A DNA stretch of 56,889 nt, from NCBI RefSeq assembly GCF_000472525.1, contig NZ_AWZT01000044.1, positions 1 through 56,889 on the forward strand, given 5' to 3'. The stretch comes from Paraburkholderia dilworthii. Lineage in GTDB: Bacteria > Pseudomonadota > Gammaproteobacteria > Burkholderiales > Burkholderiaceae. This document shows, piece by piece, positions 27,768 through 37,231 of the stretch; within the stretch, counting starts at the first letter, position 1; each line of letters starts with the position of its first letter. The notes beneath the pieces were generated by a model. It was not told the DNA's origin. It searched no databases and saw only the letters and a program-made list of their open reading frames with translations. The position numbers and the translations under genes were made by a program.

Positions 27768-28748
27768 TTACGTTGGCGGATAAGCAGAGGCCGCAGGACG
27801 CGGCAGACCCGGCGCGAGCACGATAGCGGGCGCATCGTCGATACCCGCGCCGCGCGCCGCGGCCTCTTCCGAAGCATCGCGGCTCGCGTCGTTCAATTGC
27901 TGATAGCGGCGAAACTTCGAAGGCGCCATGCCCTTTACCGCGAGAAACTGCCGGTTGAAATTCGACAGGTTGTTAAAGCCCGCCTTGAAGCAGATATCGG
28001 TCACGCTGAGTTCGCTATCGGTGAGTAGCTGACATGCGAGATTGATGCGCATGCGGTTCACGTACTGCACGAACGGCAAACCCGTATGCCGGCGGAAGTA
28101 ACGTGAAAATGCGCTCACGCTCTGACCGGCCAGTTGCGCGAGGTCCGATTCGCGCAACTCGCTCGCGAGGTTCTTGCCGATATACGAGAGCACGTGGTTG
28201 ATGCGTGTCGACGCGAAGCCTGTTGAATCGGCTTGATAAGCGGGACTCGCGAGCGTCTCGCGATCTTCGGCGTTCATCAGGATTTCGAGCATCGACATGA
28301 AGAGCACGAGACGGCGCAATCCGCGCGCCGCCAGCAATTCGACGAAGAGCGGCTGGATCGCGGCGCTCGTACGCGCACCGAACGACACACCGCGGCGCGA
28401 GTCGGCAAGCAGCGCCTCGACCTGACGCCATTCGGGGAAGCTTTCGAGGCAACTCGATACGAACTCCTGGCCGAACTGCACGACGAGATTGCGCTGGGCA
28501 ATGCTCTCGCCTTCGGGCACGTCGCTCACCCAGTTGTGCGGCAGGTTGGGGCCCATCAACACGAGGTTGCCCGGCGCGAAGCTGCTGATGTGATCGCCGA
28601 CGAACATCTTGCCGGTGGTCGCCACGATCAGATGAATCTCGTACTCCGGGTGAAAGTGCCAGCGTACCGTGCGATACGGATAGCCGTGCGACCACACTTT
28701 GAACGACTCGTCGCGGCGTACGGCCACGATCTCCAGATCGGGTTGCAC
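27768..28748 (-). CDS. AraC-family transcriptional regulator
   Basis: The 326-residue protein has an N-terminal cupin ligand domain (HFHPEYEIHLIVATTGKMFVGD about 31-52) and a C-terminal double helix-turn-helix ending in the AraC signature FNNLSNFNRQFLAVKGMAPSKFRRY. A 40-residue unconserved Ala/Pro-rich tail follows. The start is a GTG at 28746-28748 after GGAGGCAGACA. It lies upstream of, and parallel to, the CUT2 transporter operon, and divergent from dalD, so it likely controls the transporter operon. Confidence 0.85.
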   Translation of the reverse strand: MQPDLEIVAVRRDESFKVWSHGYPYRTVRWHFHPEYEIHLIVATTGKMFVGDHISSFAPGNLVLMGPNLPHNWVSDVPEGESIAQRNLVVQFGQEFVSSCLESFPEWRQVEALLADSRRGVSFGARTSAAIQPLFVELLAARGLRRLVLFMSMLEILMNAEDRETLASPAYQADSTGFASTRINHVLSYIGKNLASELRESDLAQLAGQSVSAFSRYFRRHTGLPFVQYVNRMRINLACQLLTDSELSVTDICFKAGFNNLSNFNRQFLAVKGMAPSKFRRYQQLNDASRDASEEAAARGAGIDDAPAIVLAPGLPRPAASAYPPT

Positions 28749-29121
28749 TGTCTGCCTCCATGATGCGGCTCACGATGGATGCCGCTCGTCTTCGTCTTGT
28801 ACAGCGAAAAGTAGCCCTCAAAGGCGCAAGCCACCACTAAAAATGAGACCCCGGACCGATACTTTTTTGCATTCGGGTAAGTCCTGACGGGTTCAACGTC
28901 AAGAATGATGCAATGCAAAATCATGCGACGAAGCACGTCACGCGGCCATTCGACATGTCACGCGCTCATGCGCCGCCGCGCTGCGCCACGAAAAGCCTGT
29001 GCGGTCGCCTTGACTTTCAATTCGCCGGGTACGATCATTCGCTCACATACAGAGCAAATGCTCTAACCGAAGAAAAGACGCGCGCAACAAGCCGCGCGAG
29101 CCAGATACATGGAGACGCACA
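28749..29121. promoter_or_regulatory. Divergent control region between the AraC regulator and dalD
   Basis: This 373-bp gap holds no convincing gene. A TTGACT hexamer near 29010 with a GATCAT-like -10 about 17 bp later could be the dalD promoter. A clear palindrome lies just downstream at 29051-29064. Confidence 0.4.
29051..29064. promoter_or_regulatory. Palindromic operator upstream of dalD (AGAGCAAATGCTCT)
   Basis: A perfect 14-bp inverted repeat, AGAGCA-AA-TGCTCT, ends 57 bp before the dalD ATG. The same architecture, nGAGC-nAAn-GCTCn, occurs before the SDR at 39455-39468, which heads the convergent transporter operon. The shared site suggests one regulator, most simply the SorC-type protein encoded downstream of xylB. 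Confidence 0.6.
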
Positions 29122-30534
29122 ATGAGCAGCGGGCAAGATAGCGGCGCGGCCGCACACGTGATCCTGCATATCGGCGCGGGATCGTTTCATCGCGCGCACC
29201 AGGCGTGGTATCTCCACAGATTGAACGAAGCGAAGCTGCTGGGCGAGCCGCACTGGTCGCTCACCGTCGGCAATATTCGCAGCGATATGAACGGCGTGCT
29301 CGAAGCGCTCGCCGCGCAAGACGGCGTCTACACGCTAGAAACCGTCACTCCTCAGGGAGAGCGCACGTACGAGACGATTCGCTCGATCGAGCGCGTGGTG
29401 CCGTGGACCGCGAGCCTCGACGCGCTGATCGAAGCCGGCGCCGATCCGGCCTGCAAGATCATTTCGTTCACGGTGACTGAAGGCGGCTATTACCTCGACG
29501 AGCACGACCGGCTCGACACGGCCAACCCCGATCTCGCGGCCGACCTCGAAGGCGGACACACCACCATCTACGGCGCACTCGCAGCCATTCTCGACGCGCG
29601 CATGAAAAACGGCGCGGGCCCGGTCACGCTGCAAACCTGCGATAACCTTCGGCGCAACGGCGAGCGCTTCCATGCGGGCATGAGTGCGTTTCTCGCACTG
29701 CGCGGCGCGAGCGAACTGGCGCAATGGTTCGACGACAACACCGCGTGTCCAAGCTCGATGGTCGACCGCATCACTCCGCGCCCGACACCGGACGTGAGTG
29801 AACGCGTGAAAGCGGCGACGGGCGTGGACGACGCCTGCCCGGTAATGGGCGAAGCGTTCATCCAATGGGTGATCGAAGAGCGCTTCATAGCCGGCCGTCC
29901 CGCGTGGGAGAAAGTCGGCGCTGAACTGGTGGACTCCGTGCTGCCGTACGAGGAAGCGAAGATCCGCATACTCAACGCGACGCATAGTTGCATCGCGTGG
30001 GCGGGGACGCTGGTGGGGCTCAACTACATCCACGAAGGCACGCACGATGCCGACGTTCGCCAGTTCGCGTTCGATTACGTGACCGAAGACGTGATCCCGT
30101 GTCTGTCGCCGAGTCCGCTCGATCTCGAACGTTATCGCGATGTCGTGCTAGAACGCTTCGGCAATCCTTATATCCAGGACACGAACCAGCGCGTCGCGGC
30201 CGACGGCTTTTCGAAACTTCCTGGCTTCATCGCGCCCACGTTGGCGGAATGTTTCGAGCGCGGCGTCACGCCCGCAGCCACCGCGATGCTGCCGGCGCTG
30301 TTCTTCCGCTTTCTCGAACGCTGGGAGGCGGGTACGCTGCCCTACACGTATCAGGACGGCGTGATGGACGAGCGCGTCGCGCGCGGCTTCTTCGCCGCGC
30401 CCGATCCGTTGCAGGCGTTCGCGGCTGACCGGCTGCTGTGGGGCAGCATGGCGCAGACGCCGGAACTGGAGTCTGCGTTGGCAGGGGCTCTGGCGCGCGT
30501 CGACGTGTGGCTCGCCAAACGTGCGCACGCGTAA
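29122..30534 (+). CDS. dalD: D-arabinitol 4-dehydrogenase-like long-chain polyol dehydrogenase
   Basis: The 470-residue long-chain mannitol dehydrogenase-family enzyme is NAD-dependent and metal-free. N-terminal HIGAGSFHRAHQAWYL (15-31) is the coenzyme site. The catalytic signature K-x4-N-x2-H is Lys280, Asn285, His288. The best-matching subgroup is D-arabinitol 4-dehydrogenase (D-arabitol to D-xylulose), which the xylulokinase gene directly downstream supports; mannitol 2-dehydrogenase is the alternative. TGGAGACGCACA precedes the ATG. It is first of dalD-xylB-regulator. Confidence 0.85.
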   Translation: MSSGQDSGAAAHVILHIGAGSFHRAHQAWYLHRLNEAKLLGEPHWSLTVGNIRSDMNGVLEALAAQDGVYTLETVTPQGERTYETIRSIERVVPWTASLDALIEAGADPACKIISFTVTEGGYYLDEHDRLDTANPDLAADLEGGHTTIYGALAAILDARMKNGAGPVTLQTCDNLRRNGERFHAGMSAFLALRGASELAQWFDDNTACPSSMVDRITPRPTPDVSERVKAATGVDDACPVMGEAFIQWVIEERFIAGRPAWEKVGAELVDSVLPYEEAKIRILNATHSCIAWAGTLVGLNYIHEGTHDADVRQFAFDYVTEDVIPCLSPSPLDLERYRDVVLERFGNPYIQDTNQRVAADGFSKLPGFIAPTLAECFERGVTPAATAMLPALFFRFLERWEAGTLPYTYQDGVMDERVARGFFAAPDPLQAFAADRLLWGSMAQTPELESALAGALARVDVWLAKRAHA

Positions 30535-30578
30535 AGAGCACCGTACATCCGGGCACCGTCCATCTACATTCGATTCAC

Positions 30579-30613
30579 GCGCGGTGCCAGGCTTAATGCG
30601 CATGGCACCGCGC
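30579..30613. promoter_or_regulatory. Intercistronic hairpin between dalD and xylB
   Basis: Perfect 11-bp arms, GCGCGGTGCCA and TGGCACCGCGC, flank a 13-base loop. No T-run follows, so it is more likely a message-stabilising or attenuating hairpin than a full terminator. Confidence 0.55.
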
Positions 30614-30663
30614 GCCATGTGCGGCTAAAGTAGCGCATCTCTAACGACGAAGGTTTCGCGCCC

Positions 30664-32145
30664 ATGTATCTCGGCATCGACCTCGGCACGTCCGAAGTGA
30701 AAGTTCTGCTGCTCGCCTCCACCGGACGCGTGATCGGCACCGCAGGCTCTCCGTTTACGGTTTCGCGTCCGCATCAGCGCTGGGCTGAGCAGAATCCCGA
30801 AGACTGGTGGACCGGTACGCAGAGCGCGCTCGCCGCGTTGCGCGCGAAGCATCCGGACGAATTCGCGCAGATTCGCGGCATCGGCCTGTCGGGGCAGATG
30901 CACGGCGCCGTGCTGCTCGATGCCGAGGATCGCGTGCTGCGGCCCGCGATCCTGTGGAACGACATGCGCAGCGACAAGGAATGCGCCGAACTCACCGAAC
31001 GCGCGCCGGACTTGCATAGCGTGGCCGGCAATCTCGCCATGCCGGGTTTCACCGCGCCGAAACTGCTGTGGGTCGCGCGTCACGAGCCCGACATTTTCGC
31101 GCGGACCGCGTGCGTACTGCTGCCAAAAGATTACTTGCGTCTGCAACTGACGGGCGGCAAGGTGTCCGATCCATCGGATGCGGCCGGCACGCTGTGGCTC
31201 GACGTCGCAAAACGCGACTGGTCCGATTCGCTGCTCGCGGCCTGCAACATGACGCGCGCGCAGATGCCGAGCCTCGCGGAAGGCAGCGCGCCGTCCGGCA
31301 CGTTACTGCCTGAGCTCGCACGCGAATTCGGTTTGGGCGACGGCGTGATCGTCGCGGCCGGCGGCGGCGACAACGCGACGAGCGCGATCGGCATCGGCGC
31401 GACGCAGCCGGGCGACGGTTTTGTGTCGCTCGGCACGTCCGGCGTCTTGTGTGTGGTCGGCGACAGCTTCCGGCCCAATCCTGCTTCCGCCGTGCATGCG
31501 TTCTGCCACGCGATTCCGGACCGCTGGCATCAGATGAGCGTCGTGTTGTCGGCGGCGAGTTGTTTGCGTTGGGTTTGCAAGCTCACCTCCACCGACGAAC
31601 CCACGCTGCTCGCAGAAATCGAAGCACTGCCCGCCGATGCGCTCAACACCGCGCCGCTCTTCCTGCCGTACTTGTCCGGTGAACGCACGCCGCACAACGA
31701 CCCGTATGCGCAGGGCGTGTTCTTCGGCATGAATCACGCGACCGACCGCGCGCTGCTCGGCTATGCGGTGCTCGAAGGCGTGACGCTCGCGCTCACCGAC
31801 GGCCTCGACGCGCTGCGCGCGGCCGGCACCGAAGCAAAGGCGCTGTCGCTGCTCGGCGGCGGCGCGCGCAGCGATTACTGGGCACAGTTGCTCGCCGACG
31901 CACTCGACACCGCCACGCGCAAGCACGGCGGCGGCGAAACGGGTGCGGCACTCGGCGCAGCGCGTCTCGGCTGGCTGGCGGCGGGCGGCGATCCGGCGAC
32001 CGTCCTCAGCAAACCGCCGATCGAAAAGGAGTTCACGCCAAACCCGCGCCGCCATGCTGAGTTGCGGACGCGGCTCGACGCGTATCGCGCGCTGTACCGT
32101 CACGTGCGGCCGCTATTCGACCCCGCGCGGGAGCGGCTCGCCTGA
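30664..32145 (+). CDS. xylB: Xylulokinase XylB
   Basis: XylB phosphorylates D-xylulose to D-xylulose 5-phosphate, feeding the pentose phosphate pathway. The 493 residues have the FGGY-fold opening LGIDLGTSEVKVLLL, xylulokinase GLSGQMHGAVLLD (substrate contacts), VSLGTSGVLCV, and C-terminal SLLGGGARSDYWAQLLAD. It receives D-xylulose from DalD encoded just upstream. The gap to dalD is 129 bp and holds a strong hairpin. Confidence 0.92.
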   Translation: MYLGIDLGTSEVKVLLLASTGRVIGTAGSPFTVSRPHQRWAEQNPEDWWTGTQSALAALRAKHPDEFAQIRGIGLSGQMHGAVLLDAEDRVLRPAILWNDMRSDKECAELTERAPDLHSVAGNLAMPGFTAPKLLWVARHEPDIFARTACVLLPKDYLRLQLTGGKVSDPSDAAGTLWLDVAKRDWSDSLLAACNMTRAQMPSLAEGSAPSGTLLPELAREFGLGDGVIVAAGGGDNATSAIGIGATQPGDGFVSLGTSGVLCVVGDSFRPNPASAVHAFCHAIPDRWHQMSVVLSAASCLRWVCKLTSTDEPTLLAEIEALPADALNTAPLFLPYLSGERTPHNDPYAQGVFFGMNHATDRALLGYAVLEGVTLALTDGLDALRAAGTEAKALSLLGGGARSDYWAQLLADALDTATRKHGGGETGAALGAARLGWLAAGGDPATVLSKPPIEKEFTPNPRRHAELRTRLDAYRALYRHVRPLFDPARERLA

Positions 32146-32236
32146 GCGCATGGCAACAGCGCAATCCGTAGCCGGCGGCGTCTGAAGAAGGCGAGGACCG
32201 GCTGCTATCATCGGCGCCCTTCAAGCGAATCGTCAC

Positions 32237-33184
32237 GTGCCCAAGTCCACAGAAAAACTAGACCTTGCTACTCGCGCCGCGTGGCTCTACTACGTCGCGG
32301 GCAATACCCAGAACGAGATCGCCGAGAAGCTGCAGGTGTCGCGCCCGGTCGCGCAACGGCTCGTCGCGTTCGCCGTGGAAAAGAATCTGATTCGCGTGCG
32401 TGTCGATCATCAACTGGCGGACTGTTTGTCGCTCGCCGATCAACTGTCGAAACGCTACGGCCTCGCCATGTGCGAAGTGGTGCCGATCGACAGCGACACG
32501 CCCGACGAAGTCGACCGCAAGCTCGCAGTCGCGGGCGCGCAGGTGATGGAGCGTTACCTCGCCGAAGAAAAACCGATGGTGGTCGCCGTGAGCAGCGGCC
32601 GGACGCTAAAGGCCGCAGTCGATCAGATCGCGCAACTGGACCGCCCGCAGCACCGTTTGGTATCGATGGTCGGGGCCATCGCCCAGGACGGCTCCTCGAA
32701 CCGCTATGACGTCGCGCTGCACATTTCGGAGAAGACGGGCGGCAAGCATTTTCTGCTGCCCGCGCCGTTGATCGCCGATAGCGAGGCCGAACGCGCGCAG
32801 TGGTGCAATCACCGGCTGTATCGGATCGTCGAATCGCTGTCGGCGCAGGCGGACGTTGCGTTTGTCGGCATCGGCAATATCGGGCCGAAATGCCCGCTGC
32901 ACGAAGATGGATTCATTACGTCGGCGGAAGTGAAGGAACTGGTGCAGAACGGCGCGGTGGCCGAAATGCTAGGACTGCCCATTGACGCAGCCGGCGCGCG
33001 TGTCGAATCGCCGACCGGCCGGCGCGTGACCAGCATCGAAATCGACTCGCCGCCGCAGCGGCCGACCATTGGTTTCGCGGGCGGCAAGCGCAAGCGCGAG
33101 GCGCTGATCGCAGTGCTCAAGGGCGGCTGGCTGTCGGGGCTCGTTACCGACGAACTGTGTGCGCGGGCGGCTCTGGAGGCTTGA
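32237..33184 (+). CDS. SorC/DeoR-type sugar-binding transcriptional regulator
   Basis: The 315-residue protein has an N-terminal helix-turn-helix (AAWLYYVAGNTQNEIAEKLQVSRPVAQRLV, about 14-43) and a C-terminal SorC sugar-binding domain of the phosphosugar-isomerase fold (about 60-312; VVAVSSGRTLK, FVGIGNIG). These regulators respond to phosphorylated sugars. The start is a GTG at 32237. It follows xylB by 91 bp on the same strand. It is the natural candidate to bind the palindromes at 29051 and 39455. Confidence 0.87.
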   Translation: MPKSTEKLDLATRAAWLYYVAGNTQNEIAEKLQVSRPVAQRLVAFAVEKNLIRVRVDHQLADCLSLADQLSKRYGLAMCEVVPIDSDTPDEVDRKLAVAGAQVMERYLAEEKPMVVAVSSGRTLKAAVDQIAQLDRPQHRLVSMVGAIAQDGSSNRYDVALHISEKTGGKHFLLPAPLIADSEAERAQWCNHRLYRIVESLSAQADVAFVGIGNIGPKCPLHEDGFITSAEVKELVQNGAVAEMLGLPIDAAGARVESPTGRRVTSIEIDSPPQRPTIGFAGGKRKREALIAVLKGGWLSGLVTDELCARAALEA

Positions 33185-33238
33185 GCGGGTCTGAGGGCGT
33201 CTGACACCGGACCGTCATACAGCGCCGCTTACGCGAGC

Positions 33239-33277
33239 AAAAAACAGACAAGCAGGAAGGCAGCACGCGCGCCTTCC
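33239..33277 (-). terminator. Rho-independent-type terminator of the polyol transporter operon
   Basis: Seven-bp arms (GGAAGGC/GCCTTCC, 33255-33277) with a nine-base loop are followed, reading on the minus strand, by a T-run ending about 33239. It lies just after the ATPase gene, at the meeting point of two convergent operons. Confidence 0.55.
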
Positions 33278-33285
33278 CGCCATCA

Positions 33286-34395
<1,110 letters not shown>

Positions 34396-34408
34396 GATGT
34401 GTCTCCGT

Positions 34409-34524
34409 GTAATGCTGTGTGTTGCTTGTCTGTTGCTACGCGTTGCTTGTGCGTTGCTTGTGTGCTGCTTTTGCGTCGATCGTACGTTCGTCGTGCGTTC
34501 GTCGTGCGTTCGTCGTGCGTTGCG
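34409..34524. repeat. Eleven-bp-period tandem repeats within the polyol transporter operon
   Basis: The gap between the HAD and ATPase genes is nearly all repeat. Three perfect copies of CGTTCGTCGTG occupy 34485-34517. Before them (about 34418-34475) are about five diverged copies of GTTGCTTGTGC with the same 11-bp period. No frame is suggested. Confidence 0.8.
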
Positions 34525-34534
34525 CCGCCTACGC

Positions 34535-35236
34535 TTACGGTGCCGCGGCGGTCGCGCTCAGCGTCCATTGCGCGACCAGTTCCGGCAACTGCTGCATGTC
34601 GTCGAACACATGACGCGCACCGGCTGCATGAAGTTTGTCGATCTGCGCGTCGCTCGCATGACCGCCGCCGATGAAGCCGAGCACCGTCATGCCCGCCGCG
34701 CTCGCCGCCGTTACGCCGGTCACGCTGTCCTCGATCACGAGGCACGCCGACGGCGCGAGCCGCAGACCCTTCGCCGCCGCCAGATAGACATCGGGCGAGG
34801 GCTTCGGATTGGCCACGCTATCGGCGCAAAACAGACGGTCGCCGAAAAACCTCACAAGACCGGTGCGTGCGAGAACCGTCTGCACGTAAGGCCGAAAACT
34901 GTTGCTCGCGCAGCCTTTGATAAGCGGCACCTGGGCCAGCGCCTGCTCGATGCCTTCCACTGCTGGCGCCTGCATCGCGGCCGCTTCCACGGAGCGGCGA
35001 ATTGCGTCGATGTCATCCAGACCGAGACTTTTGCCGAGTTGCATCGCCGTGCCCTCCAGCACTTTTTCGATGCGCAGCCCGAGAAGCGGCAACACGACGG
35101 GCTCGACGTCGACGCCCGGCCAGCGCGCTTCGAGCTCATGCACGAGCATGCGTGCAGCCACCGCTTCGCTGTCGATCAACACACCGTCGCAATCGCAGAT
35201 CAGCGCGAAACTTCCTGCACTGGTGCCTGCCGTCAT
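34535..35236 (-). CDS. HAD-superfamily phosphatase, subfamily IA
   Basis: The 233-residue protein has HAD motif I CDCDGVLIDSE (nucleophile and acid Asp), a helical cap (about 30-95), motif II CASNS, and motif III/IV KPSPDVYLAAAKGL and VIEDSVTG. It resembles small-sugar-phosphate phosphatases and phosphomutases of the YfbT/GS1 type. Its start overlaps the permease stop by 4 bp, so it belongs to the transporter operon. A role in removing phosphorylated polyols or sugars is inferred only from context. Confidence 0.85.
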   Translation of the reverse strand: MTAGTSAGSFALICDCDGVLIDSEAVAARMLVHELEARWPGVDVEPVVLPLLGLRIEKVLEGTAMQLGKSLGLDDIDAIRRSVEAAAMQAPAVEGIEQALAQVPLIKGCASNSFRPYVQTVLARTGLVRFFGDRLFCADSVANPKPSPDVYLAAAKGLRLAPSACLVIEDSVTGVTAASAAGMTVLGFIGGGHASDAQIDKLHAAGARHVFDDMQQLPELVAQWTLSATAAAP

Positions 35237-36108
35237 TTGACCGCCCCGAACGTGAGCCCACGCACGAGCTGCTTCTGCGACAGCCAGCCGACAATCAGGA
35301 TCGGCGCCACAGCAAGCAGCGAGGCGGCGGACAGCTTCGCCCAGAAGAGGCCCTCAGGACTCGAGTACGACGCAATGAAAACAGTGAGCGGCGCGGCGTT
35401 CGAGCTCGACAGGTTGATACTCCAGAACGCTTCGTTCCACGAAAGAATGACGAGCAGCAGCGCAGTGGAAGCGAGTCCCGGCAGCGCCATCGGCATCAGC
35501 AGATAGACGATTTCCTGCCAGGTCGCCGCGCCGTCGATACGTCCTGCTTCGAGAATGTCCCGCGGAATTTCAGCGAAGTAAGTGAACGACATCCACACCG
35601 CAATCGGCAGATTGATCAGCGTATAAACGATCACGAGACCGGACACCGTATCGAGCAAGCCGCTGTTCTTCCACAGCAGATAGATCGGCACCAGCACGCC
35701 GACCGACGGCATCATCTTTGTCGACAGCATCCACAGCAGCACTTTTTGAGTGCGGCGCGTGGGGAAGAACGCCATCGCATACGCGGCCGGCACCGCGAGA
35801 ATCAGACACAGCACCGTCACGCCGACGGAGATCAAAATCGAGTTCCACGCGAACGAAAAGTAATTGCTGCGCGCGAACACTTCGCGAAAGCTGTCGAACG
35901 TCGGCGTGAAAAATAGCGACGAAGAGTACGCCTGCTGCTCGGTCTTGAATGCGGTGATCGTCATCCAGAAGATCGGGAAGAACAATAGCAGCGCGACGAG
36001 CCACGCAATCACGCCGGGAATGCCGCGGCGGATCGCGGCGAACGGCGACTTCGCCGGCACGGTCATGGGCGTTGAAGTCGACGCCGGAGTAGAGGCAACG
36101 TGGCTCAT
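35233..36108 (-). CDS. smoG: Polyol ABC transporter permease 2 (SmoG/MalG type)
   Basis: The 291-residue inner-membrane protein has six hydrophobic segments. The EAA loop is visible as ILEAGRIDGAATWQEIVYLLMPMALPGLAS, the site that docks the ATPase. Such CUT1 permeases import sorbitol, mannitol and related polyols with SmoE/SmoF/SmoK. It overlaps both neighbours by 4 bp (ATGA), so translation is coupled. Confidence 0.88.
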   Translation of the reverse strand: MSHVASTPASTSTPMTVPAKSPFAAIRRGIPGVIAWLVALLLFFPIFWMTITAFKTEQQAYSSSLFFTPTFDSFREVFARSNYFSFAWNSILISVGVTVLCLILAVPAAYAMAFFPTRRTQKVLLWMLSTKMMPSVGVLVPIYLLWKNSGLLDTVSGLVIVYTLINLPIAVWMSFTYFAEIPRDILEAGRIDGAATWQEIVYLLMPMALPGLASTALLLVILSWNEAFWSINLSSSNAAPLTVFIASYSSPEGLFWAKLSAASLLAVAPILIVGWLSQKQLVRGLTFGAVK

Positions 36109-37040
36109 TTTTCGTACTCCCCTTTGAGGTTCTTCGCGAGCATCCGCACGAGGAAGAACGACACGATATTGGCCAGCACGACAGCGAGAATACCGCCCGC
36201 CGATGCAAGACCGACGTCGAACTGTTGCAGGCCAAGCGAATAGATCAGGTACGACAGATTAGTGGTCGCGGTGCCCGGACCGCCGCCCGTCGTCGTGTAG
36301 ATTTCAGCGAAGATGGACAGCAGGAAAATCGTCTCCATCATGACCACCACGGCAATCGCGCGTTTCAAATGCGGCAGCGTGATGTAGAAGAACATCGCGA
36401 ACGGTCCCGCTCCGTCGATGCGCGCCGCTTCCTTCTGCTCCTGGTCGAGCGACTGGATCGCCGTGAACAGAATCAGAAACGCGAACGGCAGCCATTGCCA
36501 CGCGACGATCATGATGACCGCTGTCAACGGATACTCCGCGAACCAGTCGATCGGCTGCATGCCCATTGCGCGCATGCCGCTCGCGATCAGGCCGTACACC
36601 GGATGCAGGATCATGTTCTTCCAGATCAGCGCGCTCACGGTCGGCATCACGAAGAACGGCGCGATGGCCAGCAGCCGCGCGATGCCCTGGCCATAGAACT
36701 TGCGATCGAACAGGATCGCCATGAGCACGCCGCCGACCACCGTGATCACCAGCACGGACACGATCAGTTGGAGCGTATGGCCGATCGACGGACCGAACGA
36801 GGGATCGCTTGCAAGGAACTGATAGTTGTCGAAGCCGGCGAAGCCCTTGAGGTCCGGATTCAACAGGTTGTAACGCGAGAACGAAAACCAGATCGTCATC
36901 GCGAGCGGAATCGTCATCCACAGCAGCAGGACCGCGACCGAAGGCGACACGAGCCAGCGCGCGGAATTGGCTTTGCGGACTTCGCGTTCCTTTTCTGTCT
37001 GGGGATGGGCATGCATGAGAGGCAGGCGCAGAGGACGCAT
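36105..37040 (-). CDS. smoF: Polyol ABC transporter permease 1 (SmoF/MalF type)
   Basis: The 311-residue inner-membrane permease has about six segments and an EAA-like loop EQKEAARIDGAGPFAMFFYITLPHLKRA. The start is the ATG at 37038-37040, preferred over an internal ATG at 37016 because AGGTGG lies 7-8 bases upstream. It overlaps the second permease by 4 bp. The 191-bp gap before it contains a strong hairpin. Confidence 0.88.
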   Translation of the reverse strand: MRPLRLPLMHAHPQTEKEREVRKANSARWLVSPSVAVLLLWMTIPLAMTIWFSFSRYNLLNPDLKGFAGFDNYQFLASDPSFGPSIGHTLQLIVSVLVITVVGGVLMAILFDRKFYGQGIARLLAIAPFFVMPTVSALIWKNMILHPVYGLIASGMRAMGMQPIDWFAEYPLTAVIMIVAWQWLPFAFLILFTAIQSLDQEQKEAARIDGAGPFAMFFYITLPHLKRAIAVVVMMETIFLLSIFAEIYTTTGGGPGTATTNLSYLIYSLGLQQFDVGLASAGGILAVVLANIVSFFLVRMLAKNLKGEYEK

Positions 37041-37161
37041 GATTGACCACCTGTTCGGTAATGCGCGGGCGGCACGTTCCGCACGAATCGCCCTGTCGCG
37101 ATGAAATACGACGCGGCGTTGCGGCGCATGTGCGGCCGTGACGGCCCGCTGTGCTGCGTGA

Positions 37162-37185
37162 GCCGGCTGACGGGCGTCAGCCGGC
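37162..37185. promoter_or_regulatory. Intercistronic hairpin between binding protein and permease genes
   Basis: Perfect 10-bp arms (GCCGGCTGAC/GTCAGCCGGC) flank the tetraloop GGGC in the gap after the binding-protein gene. The placement is like that of processing or attenuation hairpins that favour binding-protein expression. Confidence 0.65.
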
Positions 37186-37231
37186 GCGTGCCACGTGACT
37201 TCAGTGGCGAGTTTTCCGATCTACTTCTTCG

